The notes beneath the pieces are model-generated. The model worked only from the letters and a program-made list of their open reading frames with translations. It ran no database searches and had not been told where the DNA came from. A program made the position numbers and the translations under genes. Positions 17,229 to 26,051 of a stretch of DNA of 60,542 bases are shown one piece after another. The number at the start of each line of letters is the position of its first letter. Position 1 is the first letter of the stretch. Location of the stretch: positions 1 through 60,542 of the forward strand of contig JALOPW010000007.1 in assembly GCA_025453675.1 (NCBI GenBank), in the 5' to 3' direction. Origin of the DNA: Methanolinea sp. GTDB taxonomy: Archaea; Halobacteriota; Methanomicrobia; Methanomicrobiales; Methanospirillaceae.

Positions 17229-18824
17229 TCAGTTGCGCCGAGGAGGGATCACGTCATCAGGGGCGTTCTCCACCACAAGGCGGGTCAGATCTTCAATGAG
17301 CGGCTGGAGTGCCTCAGGTATGGCGGTATCCTCTGCGAGCACGGTCTTCCCATACGCGCGGATCTGGTAAAGGAAGAGGTCTGCACTCCCAGGGGGAGCC
17401 CGGTAATGTGGTGCAAGGCCTATGAACCCTGAATCCACCAGGAGGGCTTCGATGGTCTCCAGTTCCTCCTCTGAAATTGTAAACCCGACGAAATATTCTT
17501 TCCGGGTCAGGGAGACGCTCCCATCTGGGTAGACCGCCAGGTGGTCATTCATGCCGGCAAATCCCCCTGTTCTCCAGAACTCCACCAGGGGCTCCTCTTC
17601 ATTTGAGGCATCCGCTGTTCCGGGTGAGAAGACCAGTATCTCGCAACCCGACGCATCTGAGATGACCAGGTCCCCACCTCTGACCTTCCATGATCCCGCT
17701 TTCTCCAGGAGCTGCAGGTAGATACTCTCCTGCTCCATCATCCCTTCAGGGAGGTCGACGCAGTACATCTTGGTTGATGCGGCGAGCCCAATCTTCAGGG
17801 ATTGTCCAATTGCCTGGTATGATGCAGAATAGAGATTGCACCCCGATGTCCCGCTGACTCTGCCTTTATCAGAGAACTCTGCAGTGATCTTCGTTCCAGG
17901 GATTACAGGGGTTACCGGACTGCCCTGGACCATACCGGCCAGGGTCCATGTACCGATAAGGGGGGTGCTCACAGAATCCTCGCCATCCGACCTCTTCGAG
18001 ATGGACATGAGGGTAACCGGAATTCCCCACATGTAGATGCCCAGGGTGTCAGGGACCGTTCTCGCAGTAAAAGAGACTTCCATCCCGTCCACCTGGTACT
18101 CCTTGGGCAGGTTGCGGGGGAGGTAAGACCTTCCGTCTCTGGTGACAATGCCATAAAACCCACCCGCAAGGTCGACATACTCGATCCGGCCGTCGGATTT
18201 CACCTCTTCCCCGAGGGGAACTGCCGTAAGAATCCGCAGGGAAGTCCCCCACATGTAGATGCTGGCTCCATGGGTCTTCTCCATCCCGGTGAATTTCACC
18301 CTGATCCCATCAACCCTGCAGGATGGGGGGAGGGTATCGGGGAGGTAATGGGTTCCGTCATCTGCGATGATGCCGTAGAATCCGCCCTCGAGATCCATGT
18401 AGACCACTGTTCCTGTTCCTGATACGAGGGAGGATTTCACGACCGATTGATTGAGTACCTTGTCCTTTGCGGGAATGATCACGTGGTTCCGTTCGGGAAT
18501 GGTGAAATTGAACTCATGGGGACTACGTACGATTGAAGGTGCAACACCCTGAACATTCTCGCGCAGGATAATGCCCGGGGAAGGATGGTCTCTCTTCCAG
18601 CCGGTAGCTGCAATGGCCTTATCCGCGCGGGAGTATGAGACCGGGGCAAATGTGTTTCCGCCCGGCATCTTGCCGAAAGGATTCTCCTGCACCCGGTGTG
18701 ACAATGATTTCTCGGTGAGATTGTATCTCATCGGTGCGGCCTGGACTGATCCTATCACTCCAAAACAAAGCGCGATAAGAAGCACCAGGCAGGTGGAGCG
18801 TAGAAAAGGACTCCTATTTGCCAT
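17229..18824 (-). CDS. Secreted META-domain protein with duplicated N-terminal repeat and emfourin-like C-terminus
   Basis: A 531-residue exported protein, read from the ATG at 18824 because that follows a GGAGAG Shine-Dalgarno and opens a clean signal peptide (about 1-29, ending VQA); the longer open frame overlaps the divergent AhpD-like gene. Two tandem repeats of about 65 residues follow, each with GG-FYGI..DG..YLP..LP....VDG..V.FT....I-YMWG (about 125-260). Next is a META domain (LIGTWTLAGM, SGTSGCNLYSASYQ, STKMYC, about 275-385). The C-terminus has WRTGGFAGMNDHLAVYPDGS and a helical tail, resembling protealysin inhibitor (emfourin). This suggests an extracellular protease-inhibitor or stress protein. 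Function is inferred. Confidence 0.75.
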   Translation of the reverse strand: MANRSPFLRSTCLVLLIALCFGVIGSVQAAPMRYNLTEKSLSHRVQENPFGKMPGGNTFAPVSYSRADKAIAATGWKRDHPSPGIILRENVQGVAPSIVRSPHEFNFTIPERNHVIIPAKDKVLNQSVVKSSLVSGTGTVVYMDLEGGFYGIIADDGTHYLPDTLPPSCRVDGIRVKFTGMEKTHGASIYMWGTSLRILTAVPLGEEVKSDGRIEYVDLAGGFYGIVTRDGRSYLPRNLPKEYQVDGMEVSFTARTVPDTLGIYMWGIPVTLMSISKRSDGEDSVSTPLIGTWTLAGMVQGSPVTPVIPGTKITAEFSDKGRVSGTSGCNLYSASYQAIGQSLKIGLAASTKMYCVDLPEGMMEQESIYLQLLEKAGSWKVRGGDLVISDASGCEILVFSPGTADASNEEEPLVEFWRTGGFAGMNDHLAVYPDGSVSLTRKEYFVGFTISEEELETIEALLVDSGFIGLAPHYRAPPGSADLFLYQIRAYGKTVLAEDTAIPEALQPLIEDLTRLVVENAPDDVIPPRRN

Positions 18825-18880
18825 ATTTATCTCTCCTGGTCCACATTGCATGGGAACCATCCAGATCCTTTGCATGATTC

Positions 18881-18889
18881 TTATAAATA
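18881..18889. promoter_or_regulatory. TATA box region between the META and AhpD-like genes
   Basis: TTATAAATA lies in the 157-bp divergent gap and reads as a TATA box on both strands (complement TATTTATAA). It is about 57-65 bp upstream of the META-protein ATG, allowing a leader of roughly 30 nt with a Shine-Dalgarno. It lies about 93-101 bp upstream of the AhpD-like start. A second possible element (AGTATAATG near 18935) is closer to the latter gene. Confidence 0.4.
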
Positions 18890-18981
18890 CGTGACTTTTA
18901 CTGCGAATTTTTTCACACTTATCGGCACTGGCAGCAGTATAATGTGGCCTGCAGCATGATATGTAGACTGCGAGGTTGCAC

Positions 18982-19431
18982 ATGAACGACCTGGAGGAAT
19001 TCGAGCTCACCCTGCAGGAGATCGTATCGCGGGGTGGGGGAGAGACCGCAGATGCCTGGATGAGAGACATTGAGGCAGAGTACGGCCGTGCACCGCTTAT
19101 CTTCAAGCGGATGGCTGAACGGCCGGAGGTGCTTATATCGCATCTCCTCTACAAAACCGCAGTAACAAAGACCAGTGCCATCGACCCGAAATACATCGAG
19201 CTGATCAGCATGGCAGTCGGTGCTGCACTTCGCTGCCCGCACTGCACCAGCTATCATATGCAGGCCGCAGCCAAGAAAGGAGCCAGCAGGGAGGAGATAC
19301 TGGAGGTGATCCTTATCGCGGGGATGATCTCCAACTCATCCGTGCTTGCAAATGCCTACCGTATCTTTGACGAGAAGATGGCCAGGTGTATCCCCTGCGA
19401 CAGCACGGGGATCGAGAAACCTAAAACTTAA
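18982..19431 (+). CDS. AhpD-like carboxymuconolactone decarboxylase family protein
   Basis: A 149-residue protein of the CMD/AhpD fold. The redox signature is present: an upstream acid (IELISMAVGAALRCPHCTSYHMQAAAKKG, CPHC then H, about residues 74-90) matches ExxxxxxCxxCxxxH, as in AhpD-type peroxidase partners and thiol reductases. A second CIPC pair lies near the C-terminus. In anaerobes such proteins are small thiol-redox or peroxide-defence proteins. The frame opens at a TTG (18976), but the ATG at 18982 with upstream GCGAGG is preferred. It ends 15 bp before the convergent YgiQ gene stops. Confidence 0.85.
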   Translation: MNDLEEFELTLQEIVSRGGGETADAWMRDIEAEYGRAPLIFKRMAERPEVLISHLLYKTAVTKTSAIDPKYIELISMAVGAALRCPHCTSYHMQAAAKKGASREEILEVILIAGMISNSSVLANAYRIFDEKMARCIPCDSTGIEKPKT

Positions 19432-19445
19432 CCATTTTTAGGACT

Positions 19446-21257
19446 TCATCCAGGCTTTCTCTCTGGCCCCTTGCAAAGGAGGCAGCCATTCCCATCCCCG
19501 ATGAGATCTTCCCTTCCTGCTGCAAGAAGCCCTGCTTCAACCAGGTGCCGGGCTTTTGGATCCCGGTACTGGAGGAGAGCCCGCTGGATCTGTTTCTCCC
19601 TTCCTTTTGGTATATGAACGGGTTCCAGGGTGAAGGGATTGAGCCCTGTGAAATACATGCAGGTGGACACCGTCATCGGTGTAGGGGTGAAATCCTGCAC
19701 CTGTTCGGTATAGAGCCTCTGGTCCCGGATGAACTCGGCAAGGGCAATCATGTCGGCAACGGTGCACCCCGGGTGTCCTGACATAAAATAGGGGAGAAGA
19801 TACTGCCGTTTCTCCTTCCCCCCCTGACATTCCCTGAAAGCAGCCAGGAATCGTTCGAAGATCTCTCTCCCCGGCTTTCCCATCAGATTGGTAACAGTTG
19901 GCGAGATGTGTTCCGGTGCTACTTTCAGGTGCCCGGATACATGGAATGCACATATCTCGGGGAGGGGATTTTCAGGATCTGCCACGAGGAGGTCATATCT
20001 GACTCCGGACCCGATGAAGACCCGCCGGACACCGGGTACCTCTCTTAACCTGCGGAGGAGCGCAATCTGACGCGTGTGCGAGACTGCAAGGCTTGGGCAT
20101 TCCGAGCTGCAGCACTTGTCCTGGCAGGGGCCTGCGAGTGCCCAACGGGGGCACTCCATGCCATACATGTTGGCGGTAGGCCCGCCCACATCGCTGATCA
20201 CCCCTTTAAAACCCTTCATGCCCGTCAGCCGGGTAGCCTCCCTTACCAGTGATTCGATGCTCCTGCTCTGGATGATGCGGCCCTGGTGATGGGTAAGGGC
20301 GCAGAATGAGCATCCACCAAAACACCCCCTGTGACTGGTGAGAGAGAACCTCACCGGTTCAAGGGCGGGGACGGGGACCTGGTACGCCGGATGCGCCTCC
20401 CGAGTATAGGGGAGTTCGTATGTGGCATCAAGGGCATCCTGGGAGAGGGGGGGTGAGGGAGGATTCTGTATGATGATCGTCTTTGGATGCCTCTGTGCGA
20501 CAGCCCTCCCTTCAACCGGATTCTGCTCCCGGTAGTGCATGGCAAATGCCCGGGCATAGGCCTCTTTGTCCTTCTCCACCTCTGTAAAAGAGGGTATCTC
20601 TATGAGGGGGAACCGGGCTGTTCCATCGTACACCGATGGCGGGACACGGTATACCGTCCCCCGGATATCGGTCAGGGAATCTGTTGACTCTCCCCCTCCC
20701 ATGCGCCTGGCGATCTCCCTGACCTGCTGCTCCCCCATGCCATACACCAGCAGGTCTGCAGGTGCATCTGCAAGTATCGAGTGCCGGACCTTGTCAGACC
20801 AGTAATCGTAGTGGGCAAATCTCCGGAGAGATGCCTCGATGCCCCCCAGGATGAGGGGTACTCCGGGGTAGAGCCCGTGTAGTTTATCGCTGTAGACGGT
20901 TGCTGCCCTGTCAGGCCTGCGGGGGACACCCCCCGGAGAGTAGACATCATTCGATCGCTTCTTCCTTGCAGCAGTATAGTTGTCCACCATGGAGTCGCAA
21001 TTCCCCGGGCAGACGGCAAAGAAGAGGCGCGGGGTGCCCAGGCGGAGGAAGTCATCCTTTCCTCTCCAGTCAGGCTGGGCGATCACCCCCACTGAGAACC
21101 CGGCGTCCCAGAGCACCCGCCCGATGACTGCGGCAGAGAACGAGGGATGGTCCACGTAGGCATCCCCGCTGACCAGGATGATGTCAAACTGGTCAATGTG
21201 AAGCGTCCTCGCCTCCCTCTCACTCATGGGGAGGAACTTCGGCTGTCTCCTCTTCAT
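19446..21257 (-). CDS. ygiQ: YgiQ family radical SAM protein (UPF0313)
   Basis: A 603-residue radical SAM protein. The N-terminal third is the family-specific UPF0313 domain (start MKRRQPKFLPMSEREAR, then DIILVSGDAYVDHPSF). The radical SAM core follows at about residue 310-330 with SHRGCFGGCSFCALTHHQGR, whose CxxxCxxC binds the [4Fe-4S] cluster. More cysteines (CQDKCCSSECPS and the C-terminal CLLCKG) may hold extra clusters. Its substrate is unknown. It overlaps the upstream PPC-domain gene by 4 bp, so the two are probably cotranscribed along with the DUF2207-LemA pair further upstream. Confidence 0.92.
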   Translation of the reverse strand: MKRRQPKFLPMSEREARTLHIDQFDIILVSGDAYVDHPSFSAAVIGRVLWDAGFSVGVIAQPDWRGKDDFLRLGTPRLFFAVCPGNCDSMVDNYTAARKKRSNDVYSPGGVPRRPDRAATVYSDKLHGLYPGVPLILGGIEASLRRFAHYDYWSDKVRHSILADAPADLLVYGMGEQQVREIARRMGGGESTDSLTDIRGTVYRVPPSVYDGTARFPLIEIPSFTEVEKDKEAYARAFAMHYREQNPVEGRAVAQRHPKTIIIQNPPSPPLSQDALDATYELPYTREAHPAYQVPVPALEPVRFSLTSHRGCFGGCSFCALTHHQGRIIQSRSIESLVREATRLTGMKGFKGVISDVGGPTANMYGMECPRWALAGPCQDKCCSSECPSLAVSHTRQIALLRRLREVPGVRRVFIGSGVRYDLLVADPENPLPEICAFHVSGHLKVAPEHISPTVTNLMGKPGREIFERFLAAFRECQGGKEKRQYLLPYFMSGHPGCTVADMIALAEFIRDQRLYTEQVQDFTPTPMTVSTCMYFTGLNPFTLEPVHIPKGREKQIQRALLQYRDPKARHLVEAGLLAAGREDLIGDGNGCLLCKGPERKPG

Positions 21258-21706
21258 GGGGAATTTCCGGGCAGGAACCGGGGGAGGTGGAGCCCGGTTA
21301 CCGCATCATGGCACCGGACGGCCTGAATACCCACGATCTCGGTGACGATCGCTTCCACGACGATGTAGACTTTCGCCTGGTCCCGAAGGCACCCGGCTAT
21401 GGCATGAGACCCTCTTCCCATCGCCGAGTGGAGATGGAGATACGGGCCGTCCTCTCCCCACGAGATCGAACCGATCCCCAGGATATCCCATCCTCCGTCA
21501 ATCTTCTCTCGGTGAGGGACAGGAGGGAGTACCGGCTCCTCCGGCCCTGCTACCAGGTCTCCCTGTAAAAGAGCCCCGAGAACCTGGATTGTCCCACAAT
21601 GTATCTCCTTATCGCGTATGCATTGCAGGAGGGCCTCCAGAAGATCTTCGCCGTGCTCGATGCGGAGGACACATATCCTTCCCGCACGCCCTTCAGTACA
21701 CTGCAT
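21254..21706 (-). CDS. PPC (DUF296) domain protein
   Basis: A 150-residue single-domain PPC/DUF296 protein, related to plant AT-hook PPC domains and archaeal trimeric homologues of unknown ligand. The pattern LRIEHGEDLLEALLQ, then GTIQVLGALLQGDL, then the metal-site-like HLHSAMGRGSHAIAGCL and VVEAIVTEIVG, matches this domain. The frame opens ten codons earlier (GTG 21736), but ATG 21706 has a textbook GGAGGT Shine-Dalgarno five bases upstream. It sits directly after the DUF2207 gene and overlaps ygiQ by 4 bp. DNA binding cannot be assumed, as no AT-hook is present. Confidence 0.85.
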   Translation of the reverse strand: MQCTEGRAGRICVLRIEHGEDLLEALLQCIRDKEIHCGTIQVLGALLQGDLVAGPEEPVLPPVPHREKIDGGWDILGIGSISWGEDGPYLHLHSAMGRGSHAIAGCLRDQAKVYIVVEAIVTEIVGIQAVRCHDAVTGLHLPRFLPGNSP

Positions 21707-21736
21707 GGATACCTCCAGTCTGGGGATCACTGGCAC

Positions 21737-23554
21737 TCATCGGCCACCCACACCTCCGCCACCGAACCCGCCGCCTCCCCCAAACGATCCCCCTCCACCG
21801 AACCCGCCGCTGCCTCCTCCTTGAGAGGGCGCTGAAAACGCGAGAACCGGGACAAACGCGGTCCTGAGTCCCATCGCAAGGGGCACGCCCGCTTCAGGCA
21901 GGCTGATGTGGAGTGTCTCCATTGCCTTCTCCACCTTCCCCCCCACACCGAGCGCGGTCCCGTAGACCAGCCACTCACCCCACATGGAGATGTCCTGTGG
22001 GCTGTATTGCTTTATCAAGGCCAAATCCGAGAGGAACCGGGCAAACGCGTCCCATTCCAGCTTCTCCCTGTAGCGGTCGTCCTTCCAGTGGCCAAAGAGT
22101 GTCGACGGGAATCCGAGGGCTACCCCGGACTGGACGATCGTCCCGGCCCAGAGAACGATTGAGGGTCCGAGCAGGGCTGCAAGGACTGGGAACAGAATGA
22201 GCGCCATCACGGAAATGGCACAGAACGCGATGCCAATGAAGAGGAGCGGGAAGAGGTGGTCCCTCCCGTCGACGATGTACTGGGAAATGAGGCGGGGATC
22301 CGACTTTTTTGTCACTCCCGAGAGCTGCTGCTGGTAACTGAGTATCTTCCTCTCCATTGCTCTGTCACTCCTGGCCTGGACCGCCATCTGCTGCAGGGTA
22401 TCTGAGTCGACGATGCCGTTCTCCTCGACATTCTGCAAGAAGTCGAGCACACGCTGCTCATATGGTTCTTCTGATTGCCGCTGGTTCACGGTGATGGTGA
22501 TACCTTTCTGGTCAGGTTTCTCATTGATGGTGATCACCTTTCTCCTGTGCAGGTCAAGAAGGGTAGCGTAATAGCCGTCCTGGTCGAATTCCACCGCATC
22601 CCCCTTGAAGAGGAGGTTCACCGCCCAGGGCTTCATCGTGGGGTTGGGACAAAAGCTCAGGAATTCAGGGATGGTGAACTCTTTCTCGCGCCCGTACCTC
22701 CGATGGAAGAGAATAAGGAGGAGCGGTGTGATGAATACCATCAGGAGCCCGGCCCCGTACAGTACCCAGGCACATATGAGGGGGAGCCCGTTATAGAACG
22801 GGTTCGCGGCCTCTGTCTTCTGCCTCACATCCTGGACAAACGTGGGGAAACCGGGAATCCCCTGCGCTTCGCCGGCCTTAAAAAGCGTCTCTATCCCGAG
22901 GATCTCGTCTGCTGCGACCTTTCCCGAGATCACCACCCATTCACCCTCCCGTGTCACTGCAAGGCCCGGAGGGTGGGGGAAGATCTCGCTCGCGTACCGG
23001 GCAGGGATGCGGATCTCCATTTCCCGGTAGGGGATGTGTTCATCGACCAGGCGCAGGTTCAGGTGAGCGTCAACACTGTCATACTCAATGGGCGGGTGGA
23101 GTATGTAGGTGTAAGAGACGGTATACGTCCCTGCCTGGAAATACTCCGGGTTGTAGATCCCCACTTCGTTTCGTTCTGCCCGGTCCTGCACAAACCGGAT
23201 ATACGCAGGATTCTCATTCCCGTAAAGGGTCACATTTCCAGACCAGTCTTTTAAGTATCCCACGGTGGCAGGCGGGACATCCATATCCACACTCTGGATG
23301 AAGGGGAACGTGAGTGTCTGGGAAGAGAGGGGGTCCTGCCAGTACCGGAAGAGCATCCGGTATTCCCCCCCGCTCTTCACTTCGTAGGTGTAGACCTCGT
23401 GGAAGGTCCCATCTACCTGCAGTGTCGCCTCGTACCGGGTGATGACCAGGTCCCCTTCCGTGAGTGCAGGGATCGCCAGGGATACCAGTATGGCGCAAGC
23501 ACCCAGTATGAACGCCAGCACGACCAGGATCAATAGTTCTCTCGTCTCGCCCAT
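21737..23554 (-). CDS. DUF2207 membrane protein with Gly-rich C-terminus
   Basis: A 605-residue membrane protein of the DUF2207 family. An N-terminal signal/anchor (LLILVVLAFILGACAILVSL) leads into an extracytoplasmic beta domain (EATLQVDGTFHEVYTYEV, about 40-230), a transmembrane helix near 265-285, a cytoplasmic domain with RRKVITINEKPDQKGITI, and two further helices (about 430-480). The C-terminus is a low-complexity Gly/Ser/Phe run (GGGSGGFGGGGSFGGGGGFG) usual in this family. These proteins almost always accompany LemA, whose gene lies 11 bp upstream in the same direction. The function of the pair is unknown; a membrane-stress or envelope role is often proposed. Confidence 0.9.
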   Translation of the reverse strand: MGETRELLILVVLAFILGACAILVSLAIPALTEGDLVITRYEATLQVDGTFHEVYTYEVKSGGEYRMLFRYWQDPLSSQTLTFPFIQSVDMDVPPATVGYLKDWSGNVTLYGNENPAYIRFVQDRAERNEVGIYNPEYFQAGTYTVSYTYILHPPIEYDSVDAHLNLRLVDEHIPYREMEIRIPARYASEIFPHPPGLAVTREGEWVVISGKVAADEILGIETLFKAGEAQGIPGFPTFVQDVRQKTEAANPFYNGLPLICAWVLYGAGLLMVFITPLLLILFHRRYGREKEFTIPEFLSFCPNPTMKPWAVNLLFKGDAVEFDQDGYYATLLDLHRRKVITINEKPDQKGITITVNQRQSEEPYEQRVLDFLQNVEENGIVDSDTLQQMAVQARSDRAMERKILSYQQQLSGVTKKSDPRLISQYIVDGRDHLFPLLFIGIAFCAISVMALILFPVLAALLGPSIVLWAGTIVQSGVALGFPSTLFGHWKDDRYREKLEWDAFARFLSDLALIKQYSPQDISMWGEWLVYGTALGVGGKVEKAMETLHISLPEAGVPLAMGLRTAFVPVLAFSAPSQGGGSGGFGGGGSFGGGGGFGGGGVGGR

Positions 23555-23565
23555 GGGTGCCCTGT

Positions 23566-24138
23566 TCAGAAGGCGATCTTCGGTGGTGTCTGGATGGCCT
23601 CTTCAAACTCCAGGTACTGCAGTTTTGAGAATCCCAGGAGCCGGGCTACAATATTGGAGGGTATCACGTCACAGAGGGTATTGAACTGCTGCGAGATGTT
23701 GTTGTAGGTATACCGCTGCCTGGCTATCTCGTCCTCCACTCCCCGGACTGCATCCATGAGGCTCATCACCGTGGTGCTGGTCTTCAGGTCAGGGTAGTTC
23801 TCAGCCACTGCAAAGAGCCGACCGAGCAGGGAACGGGACTCCCGCTCGATCTGGTTGAGGTCGCCGGGGCTGGCAGTCGCGACGCTGGCCCGCATGGCGG
23901 TGACTTTCTCGAAGGTCTCCCGTTCGAACGCGGCATAACTCTTGACCGCTCCCAGGAGCTGGTCGATCATATCCAGCCTTTTCTTCATGGCAACCCGTAT
24001 CTGGCCGAGGGTCGCTTCCGATGAGTTCTTCAGGCTGAAGAACCGGTTATATACCCCGACAAAATAGAGCACCAGCCCTACGATGACGAGGAGGATGATG
24101 CCCCCTACGATCCAGGGGATGAGATCTCCAAGTGCCAT
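23566..24138 (-). CDS. lemA: LemA family protein
   Basis: A 190-residue LemA protein: one N-terminal transmembrane helix ([22 protein letters not shown], about 10-31) and a long helical bundle with [38 protein letters not shown] and the C-terminal family block [36 protein letters not shown]. The coiled-coil part is probably extracytoplasmic. It is the first gene of a lemA-DUF2207-PPC-ygiQ transcript with short gaps. Neither this protein nor its partner has a defined activity. Confidence 0.94.
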   Translation of the reverse strand: MALGDLIPWIVGGIILLVIVGLVLYFVGVYNRFFSLKNSSEATLGQIRVAMKKRLDMIDQLLGAVKSYAAFERETFEKVTAMRASVATASPGDLNQIERESRSLLGRLFAVAENYPDLKTSTTVMSLMDAVRGVEDEIARQRYTYNNISQQFNTLCDVIPSNIVARLLGFSKLQYLEFEEAIQTPPKIAF

Positions 24139-24242
24139 AGCTCAATCTATCTCTCCCATGCCTATTTAATCCCGCGGCCTGGATAAAACAGAGCAGGGAA
24201 GAGGATTTGAATGGAAAGAACAAAGGACGAATTCAAAGGTTT

Positions 24243-25205
24243 TCAGGAAGGATTGAACCTTCCTACCACCCGGAGCTTGCCCCCCTCCAGGTAGTGTATG
24301 AGGATAGATGCTCCCGGTGGATACACCAGGTCCTTTTCAGATCTCAAGGTAATTTCAGGCCTCTTCCAGTCCCCGGCATTGTTCACGAAGGCGATCCTGG
24401 CCGGAATGAACTGCATCCAGTGCCCCAGGTACACAACCATCTGCTCCTTCAAGGGCGCAGGCCAGTACCGGACCAGCTCGGCCCGTCCGTTCAGGATATG
24501 GGAAGCTACAAGGGAGGGGTTATTCGAGAGCACGAACCCACGGTCAAGGTCTTCCACCTCCACCCCCTTCAGTGCCAGCCCTACCCTGTCCCCTGCAGAT
24601 GCCTCGGTTACGTCATCGTCATGCTTCTGGATGGACCGGAGATGTGCGACCTTCTGGGTGGGAAGTACCTTCAGCTGGTCATGGATATGGATGGTCCCTT
24701 CCGCAACCCCACCCAGCACCACAATACCCACCCCCTTCACCGGGAAGTGGTGGTCGACAGGAACGGATCCTCCCCGCGATTCCTCCTTTGGAGACTGCCC
24801 TTTTTTTGCTTCTTCGAGGAGCAACTCCCTCAAATGGTTGTGGTCATCCGGTTGCGGGGAGTAGTGCTCCACCACCGTGCCTTTCACCAGGGGGGCCACC
24901 TGGTCGGGGGAGAGATAATTCCGGAGCACAAGAATCCCTTTTTTCACGTTCGCCGAATCCAGCATCAGCACGCACTCACCGAATGCCGGGTTGATCTCGT
25001 CCACCACCAGGATTGCCATTCCTGCCATGGAGATGGAGAAGAAGAGCGAGGAGAGCTTCTCCGGGTAGCGGCTCGGTTCGATATAGGTGATAGTGGCATC
25101 GCCACTCTTCAGGTTATAGAACGTGATGTCTGAGACGGTTCCTTTCTTCCCCAAGGAGCCCGCATAGCCTTCCGGGCCGATGACCGCGACGGTGAGGTTG
25201 GGCAT
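24243..25205 (-). CDS. Archaeal SelB-like elongation factor homologue with degenerate G domain
   Basis: A 320-residue protein related to EF-Tu/SelB. Residues about 155-250 form a good EF-Tu domain 2 (VDHHFPVKGVGIVVLGGVAEGTI, then HLRSIQKHDDDVTEASAGDRVGLALKGVEVEDLDRG), most like SelB; a shorter domain 3 follows. The N-terminal G-domain fold is kept but its motifs are not: the P-loop is replaced by GPEGYAGSLGKKGT, the DxxG motif by IEPSRYPEKL, and no NKxD is present. It should not hydrolyse GTP. This matches the archaeal SelB-like (aSelBL) family found in species without selenocysteine. Function unknown; a ribosome- or tRNA-related role is inferred from ancestry. Confidence 0.8.
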   Translation of the reverse strand: MPNLTVAVIGPEGYAGSLGKKGTVSDITFYNLKSGDATITYIEPSRYPEKLSSLFFSISMAGMAILVVDEINPAFGECVLMLDSANVKKGILVLRNYLSPDQVAPLVKGTVVEHYSPQPDDHNHLRELLLEEAKKGQSPKEESRGGSVPVDHHFPVKGVGIVVLGGVAEGTIHIHDQLKVLPTQKVAHLRSIQKHDDDVTEASAGDRVGLALKGVEVEDLDRGFVLSNNPSLVASHILNGRAELVRYWPAPLKEQMVVYLGHWMQFIPARIAFVNNAGDWKRPEITLRSEKDLVYPPGASILIHYLEGGKLRVVGRFNPS

Positions 25206-25271
25206 GTGTACAAGTGTATTATCTTTTAAAATATTGAGTCTTTAGCTTTCCCTGCTTCCAGAGCAGGCAGG

Positions 25272-26024
25272 TCAGGGTTTATCAGCAACCAATAAAAATC
25301 TCCATGATACCATTGAGTCAATCCGTAACTTTCTCAAGAATTGAGATAAAATGGCATCGGTTTTCATTATTGATTCTTCCAGGAACCGTTCCCGGGGAAC
25401 CAGCTGATGAGATACATATCCCCCGGAAAGAGGAAATGCCAGAATATCCCGGAACTGTACCGTCTGTGATGAAAACCCATAGAAAGCTGCACAATTCTCG
25501 TAATAACGTAATTTTTGTGGATTATACTCCTGGTGTCCGAGAATTCCCCTCAATCCTGAAATGAGCGGATTTAGATTTGTCTGAAATATTAATACTCTCT
25601 TTCTGCAGATGCGAGAAATTTCTTTCATCGCCTTGGGCATGTCGAGGTGCTCTACGCATTCACGGAGGATAACCGTATCAAAAAATCCATTCTTGAAAGG
25701 TGTTTGGTAAATGCTGTATGGTAATTCCTCTACACTGTGCCATGCCATGGCAACTTCCCTTACGGCCCTGTTGGGCTCGATAGCATATGATTCAAATCCA
25801 GAATCCAGTAATCTTCTGGAAAGGTTACCATAGCCAGCTCCAACATCCAGTACCCTCTTCCCATATACCTGTTTCAGAATTGTTACGTCCTGATCTGCAT
25901 TCACACGACCATAAAGGGATTGCAGCTGTCTGTAGGAGTGTTCATGGTCAGTGCGATGATAAATATGTAAACGGTAGAGATCTTCTTCATCAAGATTTTC
26001 CGTAAAATACACATCATCTGTCAT
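25272..26024 (-). CDS. Class I SAM-dependent methyltransferase
   Basis: A 250-residue methyltransferase. The SAM-binding motif is KRVLDVGAGYGNLSRRLLDSG (DxGxGxG, about 57-77) followed by the acidic end of beta-2 (ESYAIEPNRAVREVA) and FDTVILRECVEHLDMP, typical of methyltransferase family 11. The frame opens at a TTG (26045) but ATG 26024 has an AAGGAG Shine-Dalgarno. It is the last gene of an AT-rich leftward glycan operon, 27 bp after the GT2 gene. A lipid-linked sugar or glycan methylation role is inferred from the neighbours. Codon and base composition are clearly more AT-rich than the genes on either side. Confidence 0.85.
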   Translation of the reverse strand: MTDDVYFTENLDEEDLYRLHIYHRTDHEHSYRQLQSLYGRVNADQDVTILKQVYGKRVLDVGAGYGNLSRRLLDSGFESYAIEPNRAVREVAMAWHSVEELPYSIYQTPFKNGFFDTVILRECVEHLDMPKAMKEISRICRKRVLIFQTNLNPLISGLRGILGHQEYNPQKLRYYENCAAFYGFSSQTVQFRDILAFPLSGGYVSHQLVPRERFLEESIMKTDAILSQFLRKLRIDSMVSWRFLLVADKP

Positions 26025-26051
26025 CAGATTCTCCTTTCCGCTCAATTATTG

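Noticed and set aside
18824-19106. N-terminal extension of the META protein frame into the AhpD-like gene
   Set aside because: The extension has no signal peptide or Shine-Dalgarno; ATG 18824 has both and leaves a proper divergent promoter.
22475-23254. 259-residue plus-strand frame opposite the DUF2207 gene
   Set aside because: Antisense to a recognised conserved membrane protein in a GC-rich region; composition is His/Pro/Arg-rich and no homologous motif is seen.
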